From: Armigeres subalbatus
Taxonomy: Eukaryota; Arthropoda; Insecta; Diptera; Culicidae
Assembly (NCBI RefSeq): GCF_024139115.2
Contig: NW_026942946.1
Coordinates: forward strand, 698,294 to 762,293
Direction: 5' to 3'
Length of the DNA: 64,000 nt
Numbering within the stretch: the stretch's first letter is position 1; each line of letters begins with the position of its first letter. The position numbers were made by a program, and so were the translations under genes. The notes below the pieces were generated by a model. It did no database searches. It worked only from the letters and a program-made list of their open reading frames with translations, and was not told where the DNA came from. Of the stretch, positions 48,380 to 59,569 are shown one piece after another.

Positions 48380-49020
48380 TTCTTTGAAAGTTGCTCCAGG
48401 AATTAATTTGGGGGAACTCCTCTGAAAGTTTTTTGAGGAATTCCTCCGGAAGTTCTTTGAGGGATTCCTCCGGAAGATCCTTTAGGAACGCCTCTGGAAG
48501 ATCCTTTAGGAACTCCTCTGGAAGTTTACTGAAGAATTCCTCCGGAAGTTCCTTGAGAAATTCCTCTGGAAGGGAAGGAGCTCTTCTGGAAGTTCTTGGA
48601 GGAGTTCTGCCGGAAGTTCTTCCAAGAAATCTTCCACAAAATCCTCCAGGAATTCCCCCGGAAGTCCTTCAGGAGTTTAACCGAAGCTAAAACAGAAATT
48701 CTAACGAAAGCTCCTCCAGGAAGCAGGAAATTTTTCGAAGAAATTCCTGGATGAATTAGTGGAGGAATTCCTAGTGAACTTTCGGATGAATTCCTGAAGG
48801 AACTTCCGGAAGAGTTCCTGGTGGAGCTTCCCGATGAACTTATGAGGAATTCCTGGAGGAACTTCCGGAGGAAATCCCGAAGGAACTTCTGGAGACAATC
48901 CTGAAGGAACTTTCAGAGGAAATTTTGAAGAAACATTCGGATGAATCCTTCAAGGAACTTTCTGCGGAATCCTTCATGGAACTTCCGGAAAAAAATCCAC
49001 AAGGAACTCCTTTACATGAA
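48380..49020. repeat. Minisatellite block inside the 2 kb element, two orientations
   Basis: The left part (48380-48700) reads as AGGAATTCCTCCGGAAGTTC, that is the reverse complement of the usual unit; the right part (48715-49020) reads GAATTCCTGGAGGAACTTCC, the plus orientation. The block is therefore an imperfect large palindrome. Confidence 0.85.
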
Positions 49021-49359
49021 TTCTATACGGAATTCTTTGTATAAAAATGTGCACAGCATTATAGAATATAAATAATTAAATACATATATCCGCCGCCCAA
49101 AAGTAAATTTCATTATCCGCAAAAACAGTTCACGCACTTTTTTTATTTATCATGATCTGATTAGTCAAGGTCAACGCACTGCTAGTGCACTGGATGTCCT
49201 GGATCATATGTTTCAAATCAAAACAAACACGATGCTACGCACACCAACATATCCAATGATAGATGGACCTGGAAATGTTTTTTTATTCAGGGTTCGGGTT
49301 GGCACTGACCCAGGTTTAAAAACGAATTCGACAAAAGTTTATAGTATGGCCAGCGTAAA

Positions 49360-50275
49360 AAACTGGATTGTATTATGGTTGAAGGTCCCAGTTACTTAGC
49401 GGTGGAACCGTTGTTCTTGGAACTTACCCGCTGTGATTTTGGGGTGTTCTTGGCGATCGGCAATGGGATCAGGAGATGTATTGGTGATGCTCCTTTTTGC
49501 CGGCGACTTTTGAGTCGGAGGTTTTAGTAGAACGTTTCGGTATAACCTCTCTTGAGTTCACCCTTTTCCTGATAGAAAAAGGTGAGAAGAAGACGGGGTG
49601 GGTCGGACGGTGGTGAGGGAGTTGTCGTGGGCAGGGCTGGGCCTCTCTCGGTCTCTCGATGGATATAAGAGTATCATCAAAAGAGTCCTGTTTATGTATT
49701 CTGGCTAATTGGGAAGTTTGTGCTGTTGAAAGTAGCTGGCTGTCCATAATCTTGTCGATCTTGTTCTGGAGCTCAGTATTTCTTCGGAGGCTTTCCTCCA
49801 TCATGGGTTCCAATTTTCGAATTCTCTTGTCTTTTTCTGCAAGGGTGGCGAGGACTGTAGCAATTGTCGGTTCGTTCGATCCACTTAACGGCGAGCACTT
49901 TCAGACACCCTCTGCGCAGAATTCTTCGTAGAGGTGTGACCTGCTTTGACGACATCGGCGAAAGGTGGCTCTTCTCCCTTTTCCAGCTGCAGGATGCGTC
50001 GAGCTTCGTGGTAGGTACAGTCCCGATCGACCTTTACCATAGTGGACAGAGTTTTCCATTCTGTACTCCGGGCAGGCTCTTGGAGCAGAAGTGCAATCGA
50101 GTGAGTGCCCGAGAAGTTCCCACTTGTGGCGTTTGAGCCATTGAATCGCGTTTTTGTGTGACCGAACTCCTAACAGATGAAACACTGCACGTACTGAAAA
50201 TCGAGTTGGGCACCTCATGAAACCGAAGCCAGTGTACTCTGATTTTGAGGTCCCATTCAACGTTACGACTGTGCA
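49360..50275 (-). pseudogene. I-clade ORF1 (gag), copy B
   Basis: Counterpart of 23580-24507: NGTSKSEYTGFGFMRCPTRF near 50260-50200, SSTHPAAGKG frame-shifted copy, and MEPMMEESLRRNTELQNKID to the basic tail at 49469. It ends at a deletion joint at about 50270 with a small R1 scar, then the I-clade leader at 50310-50440. Nonfunctional. Confidence 0.65.
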
Positions 50276-50289
50276 CGACTACATTTGAT

Positions 50290-52240
50290 GATCATCCCAC
50301 AAAATGGGCGATCCTTCAGTTCTCCTACAGGAAGTGCAACCTAAGAAGAGCTTTTTAATTTCGATAAATGAAAATTCTTCGGTGCAAGCACAATACAACA
50401 CACAAACAATAACAATAATGAAAAATCGCTCAGCGATAACAAAAAAACGTCCACACGTTAATTATGCTACACCCGAACTGAAAGTTTATTTGAGTATTCA
50501 ACCGTGTTCATTACTTCTTATATAAAATAAAAAAAAACACCGCAAGTTAGTTCTGGGATATTCTGGGTTACCCAAACTATACTTGAGTTCGGGACTTGTG
50601 ATCTATAGCTGCTCAGAAGTTTTTTTTTTATATATGTACTCAAAGTTTCAATATGGATTGAATTATATCCATTACAACTCATGGCCTTCCAACAAATATC
50701 CCAAGATCGTTTTGGGATATTCTGTTTCATCTAAACTGTGCTTGAGTTGAGTTGAGTTGAACTTGATATCTGCAGATGCAAGAAAATCTTTTTTCAGTTC
50801 TCAAAGTTTCAATATGCATTCAGTTATATTCATTACACATCCTTAGAGGTCAACAGATATCGTAAGATAGTACTGGGATATTCTGGGTCTTGTCTATATT
50901 GGGGTACCATTCGATCAAGGATGAGTCAACGCTTTTTTTGTATTTATCTGAAAATACTGATTTTGGTCAAATTTCAGATAATTGGTCAAAAGTTTAGAAA
51001 TAGGTAAACAAACAAATCTCGTACATGCATCGCAAGCACAGACATCAAAATCAAGCAACTTGCGCCAATCCACATAGCAGCACGTGGTTGCAGATCATTC
51101 AACTTCGACGCTCCAGCATTTTAGGTAAAGAAAGGGTTGATTACCAAAAAGATGTCTGGCGCGGTATCGCCAGTGGCTATGTTAAAAATGTATTCCAAAT
51201 GGTGGCGTCTTAGCGAAAAGTCATCAAGTGGCCGTCGGGCAATAACAGCATGAAGTAAAATTGCAACGCAAGATTCCAACAAGCGTTTGGTTGCAGTTAG
51301 CTATTGAAAAGGAACATTGGCGAAAGAAAATTAGTTCTTCTCAGGACCAGCATTTTCTGGAAAGAAAGAGTTGATTTGCAAAATAATGACTGTTTCGGTG
51401 TCATCGGCGTTTGGCGTGGCAGCTTACTTGCTGTTAGTGATTCCATCCATTCAAACAATTTGTCATTATCTCCTTCCAACACACTTGTGATTGTGCTCAC
51501 GAGGAGTAACTTTCTGTAGTCGCAAAACGATTAAGGTTAGCGCTCTGAAGAAAATTCATCTTGGACCAACCTTCTTTTGTATAAAATGGTGACCATTAAA
51601 AAATCGATTTCCTTTTCCAATGACTAACAGAAACAAAACCAAACACTCCAGAAGATTTCACTTTCCGCCGAGGACAGCCAAATTGATGAAGTGTTTGTGC
51701 GATTTAGTGTTTGAAAAGGTGCATTATTAGAAATAAAGGATCTTTTCAGGATCTTCTTTGCCGTTTGAACGGATAACTCCGAATAGTCTTTCAGAATAAT
51801 AATCGAAAAGCCGAATAGTGTGTTTGTCTGGGTATAAATAATTCTTGAACTTCCTCTCACTTTCCACCGGCGCCATAAAAAACGATACACGTATGCTTCC
51901 ATCGCGGGCGGAAACCAAACGTGGCAAAAAAATATATTTACGTTTGGTTTCGCGCCGCTTTCAATTTTGCTTATTTTTCTTCTATTTCGAACATTTTTGA
52001 GGACGGTGTCTTCTGGAATTCTGATGTTCTCCACTGTAAGCCAGACGAGTGGCTTCAACGGCTGATGAATCGTTTTAATCCTTTCCACGGTTCGACTTCT
52101 AGATTCGTTCCAAGCAGTTTACTCAATGTCAATAAAGAGACACAAACTATGATGACAAATATCATCCATTTCGTATAGCTACGTAGTCCTACGTCACCTT
52201 TGCGTACAACCCGGTTGGGCTGCACCTTTGAATTATTCTT
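50290..52240. other. I-clade leader and unassigned DNA, copy B
   Basis: Counterpart of 29000-31100, with the same degenerate tandem units near 50553, 50715 and 50876. No gene is recognised. Confidence 0.5.
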
Positions 52241-52249
52241 ACAAAAAGT

Positions 52250-52345
52250 TTTGTGACTGATGTTGGAATCGAACCCACACTCCGCAGCACAATGCGATTG
52301 AACGCTTGTCGACACTTACTACACGGCCACGAAGTCCACTAATGA
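52250..52345 (-). mobile_element. tRNA-derived SINE head, copy B
   Basis: On minus, GTGGCCGTGTAGTAAGTGTC then GTGTGGGTTCGATTCCAACA: good A- and B-box positions. Better preserved than the copy-A version at 31115-31202. Confidence 0.6.
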
Positions 52346-52712
52346 AATACTATCGGCCCTTATGTATGCCGCATTTCGGCGTACTTTACTTTTCTAGATT
52401 GAATAGGGCATTCATTAGGTTCAGATGTTAATATACTGAGCTGAGCAATTATTCTACTGCATACGAATTCTCCGTCGATGGTTGTATCGTTGGATTAAAT
52501 ACGCTTTATTTTTAATCTTTCCGTTGATTTAAACTCAAATAATCAAAACCAAATTGACGATCAATTTTCAATCAAAATTAGAATCACATATAAACGAAAT
52601 AAGATGAAAATCGGAGAGCATATGAATACTTTTCGCGGGCTAATAGGATTATTCAATAATTATGATGTTCGAAGCCTCCTCCTGGTAACCCAAACAGTCG
52701 AACACAGCAGCA

Positions 52713-54036
52713 GCAGCAGCACATAAAATAACTGCACTCATTCAAGTGATCGGTAATGAATTATTAATGGCACTAATGAATACATTGCGAGAATAAATTG
52801 CTCTGGAAGCACGAAAAAAATATTCATTTGACCAGACTGCATCCACCGCCACCGCCAAGCAAGGGGGGCATAATTTCGCAGGAGGATTGAATTTGGTGGC
52901 TTTGCGTTTAATTAATGGATGAACGCATTTTATAAATTGCCCTGTTGTGCTCTTTTCCCACCAGCAGACCGTATCGAATAATAGAAAAACAGCTACCAAA
53001 CAATTCTATTGGATGCCCAAAGATAAAACTAACATTTCATACAAACCGAGAATATTTGTATTTTTCTGGGAGAAATTTATTTCTATCCAAAAACATGTAG
53101 GGCACATTGTAAATAATAGCCCATTTTGCCACGTGATATGCCTATCTTCGTAGTCCAAACAACTTTTATTTATTGGTCAAGCATATTTCACCGCACACGT
53201 GTCGTGTGGCACGAGGGAACCATATGCTATCACTCATATTTTTGCCTTTTTTTTTCGTTCCCCATCAATTTTCCAGATTTCCCCGAATGGCGTAAAAACT
53301 TTATGCGTCTATTTTCTGATCTTTTTTTTTTTTGCTACCTCCAGCCATCACATGAATTTGTATTAGCTTTAGTGAAAACAGAAGACCTTGACGGGAGCCA
53401 AAAACAAACGCAACGTGACCGTGAACCATTTTTAGAATCCCAGGGGTGAGTTTGCATATGACGGGAAAACCCGCACGACCAACAACGCGAGAAAACAGTT
53501 ATCAGTCAGGGGTATGCGACATAGTGCTTTTATGGATTAAAATCAAATTGTTAATATAAGAATTTAATAATAAAAAAAGTAAACGACTCACATGAATTTC
53601 AAAGTGCTTAACCAAACTCCAAATAAATCAGCTAAAACTAATTTAAAGTTTATTTACTCATAGTAGAATTTTATGTGGAATTGTTCATTGGCATGTTAAC
53701 TTCATTTCCCGCAAATCTGGGCTCATTCGGGCTTTTCCATATAATTTCCCGTACGAAACAACAGACAGGTGTATTTTCCCATATATTTCGGCTGAAACCC
53801 CCATATTAACTTCAAATCAATTGCGCCAGCTTATGCAATAACCGATCAGGCTGAAATTTTCAGAGAATGATTTTCTTACCTTAAGGCAAAATCCAAAATC
53901 CCGTAGAATCGGACGACTTTTTGTATCCTGGGCCAGTCTATTGTATATAACTTTGTGTAAAGACAAGGAATCAGTAATAATAAATTTTGGCTGTTACGCC
54001 TGATTGTGCCGAAGGTAAATTAAATTATATTTTGAA
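52713..54036. other. Unassigned DNA between copy B and the BEL element
   Basis: Begins after the CAG run (52705-52722). No gene or repeat family is recognised; the open frame at 53126-53449 has no known motif. Confidence 0.4.
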
Positions 54037-54040
54037 GTTA

Positions 54041-54610
54041 TGTTGCGAGAACCACCCCAGCAGCGTGTGGCCACTCACTCTCGCAGTTTACCTCCGTCGG
54101 TCGCCTTAACCGCACTATTGCTAGGTAGGTGCCGATCGCCTCACGATCGTCTGTTGCTCTGCTCAACACCACCTCTACTGCGTAGAGGCAGCAGAACAGC
54201 AAACGTCTGATAGATAGTTAGCAATAAACCTCCGCTGCGATCGGTACTTTTAGGGCCGATGCCCACGTAGCGGTTTTTCAACGCCACGTGCACGCAGCGT
54301 TAAAATAACGCTGGTGTGCATCGGCGTGGTGACGCTGCGTTACCACTTTTTCCCGGTGCACACCTGCGTCTTTTTGACGCCACGTGCACTCTGCGTTGAA
54401 ATGACGCTACGTGGGCATCGAGCCTTATACGGAAATATACACCGCCTGTACTTTGTTCCCAAAATAAAGTGTGTACTGTGTAGTTCGTTCAAATCAAAGG
54501 CAATAAAGTGCAGTTTTGTATATCGCGTAAAACTAGTGTTTTCGTTAGTGATCATATCACCGGCATCGCGCACTTTTCGAGAGTGTTTACCGGGTTGATT
54601 TAGTGGCAAG
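54041..54610 (+). repeat. Probable 5' LTR of the BEL element
   Basis: Starts TGTTGCGAGAACCACC at 54041 and contains AATAAAGTGTGTACTGTG (54463) and CAATAAAGTG (54500) signals. Without the 172-bp MITE it would be about 390 bp. The right limit and the primer-binding site are uncertain because there is no second LTR to compare. Confidence 0.5.
54253..54424. mobile_element. 172-bp MITE in the LTR, TTA duplication
   Basis: GGGCCGATGCCCACGTAGCG at the left pairs with CGCTACGTGGGCATCGAGCC at the right, with TTA at 54250-54252 and 54425-54427. Internal GCCACGTGCAC words are also repeated. TTA fits a PIF/Harbinger-type MITE. Confidence 0.85.
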
Positions 54611-55410
54611 CCGCTCTATGTGCGTGAATATATTTGGTCCTTGAGCCGGATCAACCGCGGAAAAGGACTTTTTGTGCGCGGTTCAATAGTGCTACGCGAA
54701 AGAAAGGACACTAGTGCCGAACAATAAGTGCCTTTGTGGAGTGCAAAACAAAATGCCTGTAGCGAATTCGTCATCACGGCAATGAATTGTTGGCGCGCTA
54801 TGATTGCCATCTTGGGCGGCAATTAATCAAAGTGGATTTGCTGTCTGAAGGAGGATTAAGTGTTGCTGTTGTCTGGAAGCGAATCGATCAGCTTTGTCGA
54901 CTGCGGCAAAAGGTGCCAGCTAGCGGATCGTCGTAGGGCTGACGGCGATATTCGAGAGGAACGATCGGACTACGGAAGGCTGAAAAAGGGGAAGTACTTT
55001 ATTGCATGTGTGGTCTGTGGCTTGCGATGCATGACGGGAGCCATTAGACTGTGGGTTGGAAAGAATACACTGTGCGACGATTAAAATAAATTCCATTTTG
55101 CATGCGAAATTGTGTTTTTTGATACAAGTGAAGCTGGTCCCTGTGGTTCGTTCGTTGTTAGTTGGTCTTGGACTCCGCTGATACCTGGTTGGCTCGATTT
55201 TCGTTGGTTGAATTCCCTTCGCTGTTGTCAATTTGGGTGGTCAGTTCGTCTCGCGGCGCGTGGAACATACGGTTGATTTGTTGTCATCAGTGCAGTGTGC
55301 AGCCGGAGGAGATAGAATAGTGCAGTGTAGTGTTCCCAGTGCAAACGAACTTCTTAGTGCAGACTTTGTACAGTGATTTCGGGGTGACTAGCGAGTGACT
55401 AAGTGACAAT

Positions 55411-56640
55411 CATGCCCGAAGACTTAAGAAGTTTGCTTAAGAAGAGAAGCGCCTTCTGAACAGTTTAGTGCTGGTGGAGAAGTTCGTGCAAGACTTTGAC
55501 GAAGAACGAGACAAAAAAGAAGTTGAAGTTCGTTTGCAGCTGTTGGAAACTTGTGTGTCTGAGTTTTTTGTGGTGCGTGATAAAGTGGAGGTGTTGCTGG
55601 ATGAAGCTGCTGATGAGGCAACCGCCAATTCAGATGGACCAGAGAAAGCTTGCAAAGTAAGGCTGGAGAGTGAATCGAGGAAACGAGAAGAAGACAATTT
55701 AGCCATCGCTACGGACGTGGAGAACCGCTTCTGCAAGGCTAAGGCCGCGTTGGTAGATCGGCGTGTTAGAAAACCGCCAGGGAGTTCTTCGTCAGTCCTG
55801 GCTACCGGAACAAGCATTTCTAGGGTGAAACTTCCGGAGATAAAGCTCCCAACGTTCGACGGCAGGCTACGATACTGGGTGTCATATCGCGATGCATTCA
55901 GAAGCCTCATTCACGCGAACCGAGATCTCACCGACATGGACAGGTTCACATACCTTCGATCGTCGCTAACTGGCGATGCTCTTCAAGAGATAAGCTCCGT
56001 CGAACTTTCTGCTGCCAATTACCCGGTGGCGTGGACTGCACTTGAAGATCGCTACCACAACCAGAAGCTCATCGTCAAGGCATACCTGGATGCCATCTTC
56101 AGGATTGAGCCGATGCGGAAGGAAAGTTTCGAAGCGCTGAGCCAGCTTATCAGCGACTTCGAGAAAAACCTTCAGATGCTGCAGAAAATGGGACAGAACA
56201 CCAACGGCTGGAGTACGATTCTAGTGCACATGGTTTGCTCAAGGTTGGATGGAGTCACGCTGCGATTTTGGGAATCGTCGCACAACTCCAAGGAAGTGCA
56301 TGTCTACCGGAACTTGATAAACTTTCGGAAGAATCACTGTGCGCTTCTTCAATTAGTTGGATCGAGTAATTTCGATTTGAAGAAGCCGAAGCTAAGTGTC
56401 AGCCATTCCTCAACGTCCATTGGTCGCTGTCGGTGTGCTGTTGTTCCGAACCATTTAATCCTGTGTTTTCGTGCAAGCAGTTCATGAAGCTGAAGATCTC
56501 GGAGCGGTACGATGCAGTGCGGAGAAACGGCCTGTGTATGAACTGCTTATCGTCAGGTCATTTTGCCCAGAACTGCAGCAAAGGTTCGTGTCGTCAATGC
56601 GGGAAAAAGCATCATTCCCTCCTCCACACAGAGATGAACA
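55411..56640 (+). pseudogene. BEL/Pao gag
   Basis: ATG at 55411 reads MPEDLRSLLKKRSAF, then a frameshift near 55455 leads to the main frame (55468-56430). That frame has a charged coiled region (residues 1-100), then VKLPEIKLPTFDGRLRYWVS and DMDRFTYLRSSLTGDA, the DUF1759-type capsid domain, and ISDFEKNLQMLQKMGQN. After a second shift near 56433, the zinc knuckles follow: CMNCLSSGHFAQNC and CRQCGKKHHSLLH, the usual BEL pair. The protein would form the particle and bind RNA. Confidence 0.8.
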
Positions 56641-56779
56641 GTGCCCAAGTGAACACCACCAACAGACACAGCATACGCAATCGGAACCACCAACACACCA
56701 GAAAGCACCAACCACAAACCACACCGAACCTTCCACTTCATTGCCAGTTGTCAATACACATTCGCATAGCACCAACCCA

Positions 56780-57250
56780 CAGTTCGATGTTTGCCAGAGC
56801 ACTGCTCGATTCCTGCTTGCAGTATTGTTTTATTTTGTCCGAGTTTTGTCGACGCATGAAGCTTGAAGAGTTCCCGAATTATCTACCGGTAAAGGGCATC
56901 GGTAATACCGGGAGCGTGTCGAAGAAAGCTGTTAGCGGTACAATCAGTCCACGTTTCGATAGCATTTCGGAGTTCGAGGAAGTTATGCGGTTCAACGTCC
57001 TGCCGAAGCTGACGATTCCACTCCCATGTGAAGGGTTTGAAACTTGCCAGTGGAATCTCCCGGAGAGCATCGTATTAGGTGATCCTGAGTTCTACCACAT
57101 ATCGGACATCGATATGATATTCGGTGCCGAGTATTACCTCGACCTGCTGCAGGAAGGAAGGTTCAGGCTTAGTGAGAACGGCCCAACATTTCAAAACACC
57201 GTTTTCGGTTGGGTTGTATCCGGACGTATTCCTAGTAACTCCGTACCTAG
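56780..57250 (+). pseudogene. BEL/Pao aspartic protease region
   Basis: In the frame 56433-57380, ARALLDSCLQYCFILSEFCR occupies the active-site position, where the family has Asp-Ser/Thr-Gly; here the residue after DS is Cys, so the site is altered. It continues with LPVKGIGNTGSVSKKAVSG, the flap-like region, and MIFGAEYYLDLLQEGRFRLS and FGWVVSGRIP at the end. The domain is recognisable but likely inactive. Confidence 0.7.
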
Positions 57251-58086
57251 TAATCTCCGTACCCGCCACATCCACCGCGTTGTGTTTCATGTTCGATCTT
57301 CGAGAACAGCTCACTCGTTTTTGGGATCTCGAGAGTTGTCATCTAGCGAGGACCTATTCCGTGGAAGAGTCCACATGTGAGGAGTTGTTCAAGAAAACCA
57401 CTACAAGCGACGTAGATGGTCGTTTCATTGTGAACCTGCATAGGAAGGTCCACGTAATCGGTCACCTGGGTAGCTCCAGAGCTATGGCGGAACGGCGGTT
57501 CCTTAGTCTGGAGAGAAGGCTATCGATCAACCCTCAGCTGAAGAAGCTGTATTGTGAGTTTATGCAGGAGTACGTGACAATGGGGCACATGGAAAAGATA
57601 CGCAAAGAAGATATCTCCGGAGCGGCACACTACTTTTTACCTCATTACGCCGTCTTGAAGCCGGACAGCACAATAACAAAGTTGCGGGTAGTATTTGATA
57701 CTTCGTGCAAAACTTCGTCTGGTCTTTCCCTCAACGACGGGCTGGTGGTTGGTCCTGTGGGCCAGTATGACCAAATCTCGATCCATGCTTGATTCCGTCT
57801 GCACCGGATCGGCATTGTGGCCGATGTTACAAAATGTATCGGATGATCAAGATGTGCCCACGTGATCAAAAATTACAGCTGATTTTGTGGAGGAACGGCA
57901 CCGACGAACCTATCGAAGTGTTTCAGCTCATGACCGTTACGTACGGCACCGCTTCCGCTCCTTTTCTAGCTACACGTTGTATGGTTCAGCTAGCAGAAGA
58001 CGGAGAAGCTACACATCTAGGCGCAGCAAAGGTGCTGCGGAAAATTTTTTACGTCGACGATATGATCACTGGCGTCGACAACCCCG
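57251..58086 (+). pseudogene. BEL/Pao reverse transcriptase
   Basis: Frame 57124-57792 has RFIVNLHRKVHVIGHLGSSR, FLPHYAVLKPDSTITKLRVV and FDTSCKTSSGLSLNDGLVVG; a frame change near 57780 leads to 57810-58086 with YRMIKMCPRDQKLQLILWRN, VTYGTASAPFLATRCMVQLA and FYVDDMITG, where YVDD is the catalytic box. Immediately after, the frame is interrupted by an RTE-like insertion. Confidence 0.8.
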
Positions 58087-58577
58087 TGACAACCCCCGAC
58101 AACTCTAACGTGAAATCTGTGCTGTTATACGCTAGCGAAACATGGTGTGTATCAGTGGAGAACACTCAACGGCTGCAGATGTTCATTAACAGATGCTTGC
58201 GGTATATAATTTGGGCCTGGTGGCCACACAACTGGATCTCAAACAACAAGCTCCATCGTCGTTGTCACCAGAGGCCGATAGCAACAGAAATTTGGGATCG
58301 GAAGTGGGGCTGGGTCGGCCACAATCTACGTAAGGGCGGAAACGAAATCTGTAAAGTAAACCAGCATTAGGCTGGAACCCAGCGGGACATCGCAAAAGAG
58401 GCAGACCCAGAGGCTCATGGCGGCGAAGCCTCAGAAAAGAAATAAAAGAAGTCGACCGAAATGTAACCTGGCAACAGGTTAAAGTGATAGCCGGGCAACG
58501 CTCAAGATGGAGATCTTTCAAGTCGGCCCTTTGCACCACCGGGCGGAGGTGTACAGGATCTATAAGTAAGTAAGTAA
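58087..58577 (+). mobile_element. 5'-truncated RTE-like element inserted in the BEL polymerase
   Basis: It carries the C-terminal end of an RTE-like ORF2 (SNVKSVLLYASETWCVSVEN, WWPHNWISNNKLHRRCHQRP, WDRKWGWVGHNLRKGG) and a 3' tail of TAAG repeats. GTCGACAACCCCG lies at 58074-58086 and 58578-58590, a 13-bp target duplication. The BEL frame continues after it. Confidence 0.9.
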
Positions 58578-58590
58578 GTCGACAACCCCG

Positions 58591-59560
58591 AAGAAGGAAA
58601 ACAGCTGGTCGAAGACACAATCGCCCTCACAGACTGCACTGTATTCACACTGTGCAAGTTGAACTCTTACTGTGAAAAAGTGCTAAGGGAGTTGCAGCCT
58701 GATCGTTGTGATCATCGAGCGGAATTCGAAATGGACTCGTCACCTCCAATTTCAACCGTGAAAACGTCTGGTTCACCAGAACCGACAATTTCCGCTTCAC
58801 CATGCCTGAGTGGAGCACAACGTCGATGGTTACAAGACGAATTGTGAATTTCGACGCGTCCAAGCTTTTCGATCCATTGGGTCTGATAGGGCCAGTCGTC
58901 ACCGAAGCTAAAATCTTTATCCAGAAACCGTGGAAGCTGGAACTGAACTGGGATGACCCGCTCCCAGAAGACCCTCAGGCCATATGGTTGGACAACCGCC
59001 GGAACCATAATTCTCTAGAATCCATTAGCATTCCACGATGGGTTGGGTATACCAAACAGTGTGTCGCAACTGAATGGCACGGATTCTGCAACGCTTCGGA
59101 TTGCGCATACGGCGCTTGTGTATATCTCCGCTGTACCTACGCTGACGGTTCTGTGTGTGTCCAGCTAATGATGACCAAGGCACGAGTAGCGCCACTGGAG
59201 GACCTGAAGAAGAAGAAACATGAGTAGACTACCCCACCCCGTCTTGAACTGTCATCCGCCCTGCTTCTTAGTCATTTGTACGAGAAGGTCAGTCAAGCCA
59301 CTTCACTGGTATTTCCGTCATATTTCTGGTCCGATTCCAACAACGGCGAACCTTTGTGGCGAATAGGGTGTCTGAGATCCAGCACCTTACGAAATTCGAC
59401 ATATGGAATCACGTCGAAGGAATTGAGAATCTAGCAGACGTTCTTTCGCAAGGTATATCAGCCACACAGCTGGAGTACCAGCCACTCTTGTTCAACGGAC
59501 CTATTTGGTTGCACCAAGGTAAAAGCTTCCTGGCCTGCAACTCCAAATGTCAGCATTGAA
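58591..59560 (+). pseudogene. BEL/Pao RT-RNase H region
   Basis: After the insertion: TDCTVFTLCKLNSYCEKVLR; then IVNFDASKLFDPLGLIGPVV, AKIFIQKPWKLELNWDDPLP, and EWHGFCNASDCAYGACVYLR, the RNase H start in Pao elements, ending VAPLEDLKKKKHE at a stop near 59226. Later pieces include FVANRVSEIQHLTKFDIWNH and ENLADVLSQG. At least two frame breaks. Confidence 0.75.
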
Positions 59561-59569
59561 CGCTTTGAT

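Larger units (their letters stand above)
47349..49333. mobile_element. 2 kb element with 19-bp perfect TIRs, carries minisatellite and SINE; empty in copy A
   Basis: TGTCGAATTCGTTTTTAAA at 47349-47367 is perfectly inverted at 49315-49333. AAA lies outside both ends (47346-47348, 49334-49336), and copy A has AAA once at 23551-23553. The 3-bp A-only duplication is ambiguous in length. Contents: a Feilai-like SINE (47387-47679), a segment with inverted GTTCCAACCTAGGT / GGTTGGAACC words, AT-rich DNA, and a minisatellite block (48380-49020). No transposase. The superfamily is unassigned. Confidence 0.85.
41455..52712. other. Copy B of the duplicated block
   Basis: Colinear with 8553-31871, as listed there. 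It lacks the 260-bp MITE, the 5.06 kb element, two SINEs, the RTE-like element and most of R1, and has its own 2 kb element at 47349-49333. It continues beyond the point where copy A is cut by the gap. Confidence 0.9.
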
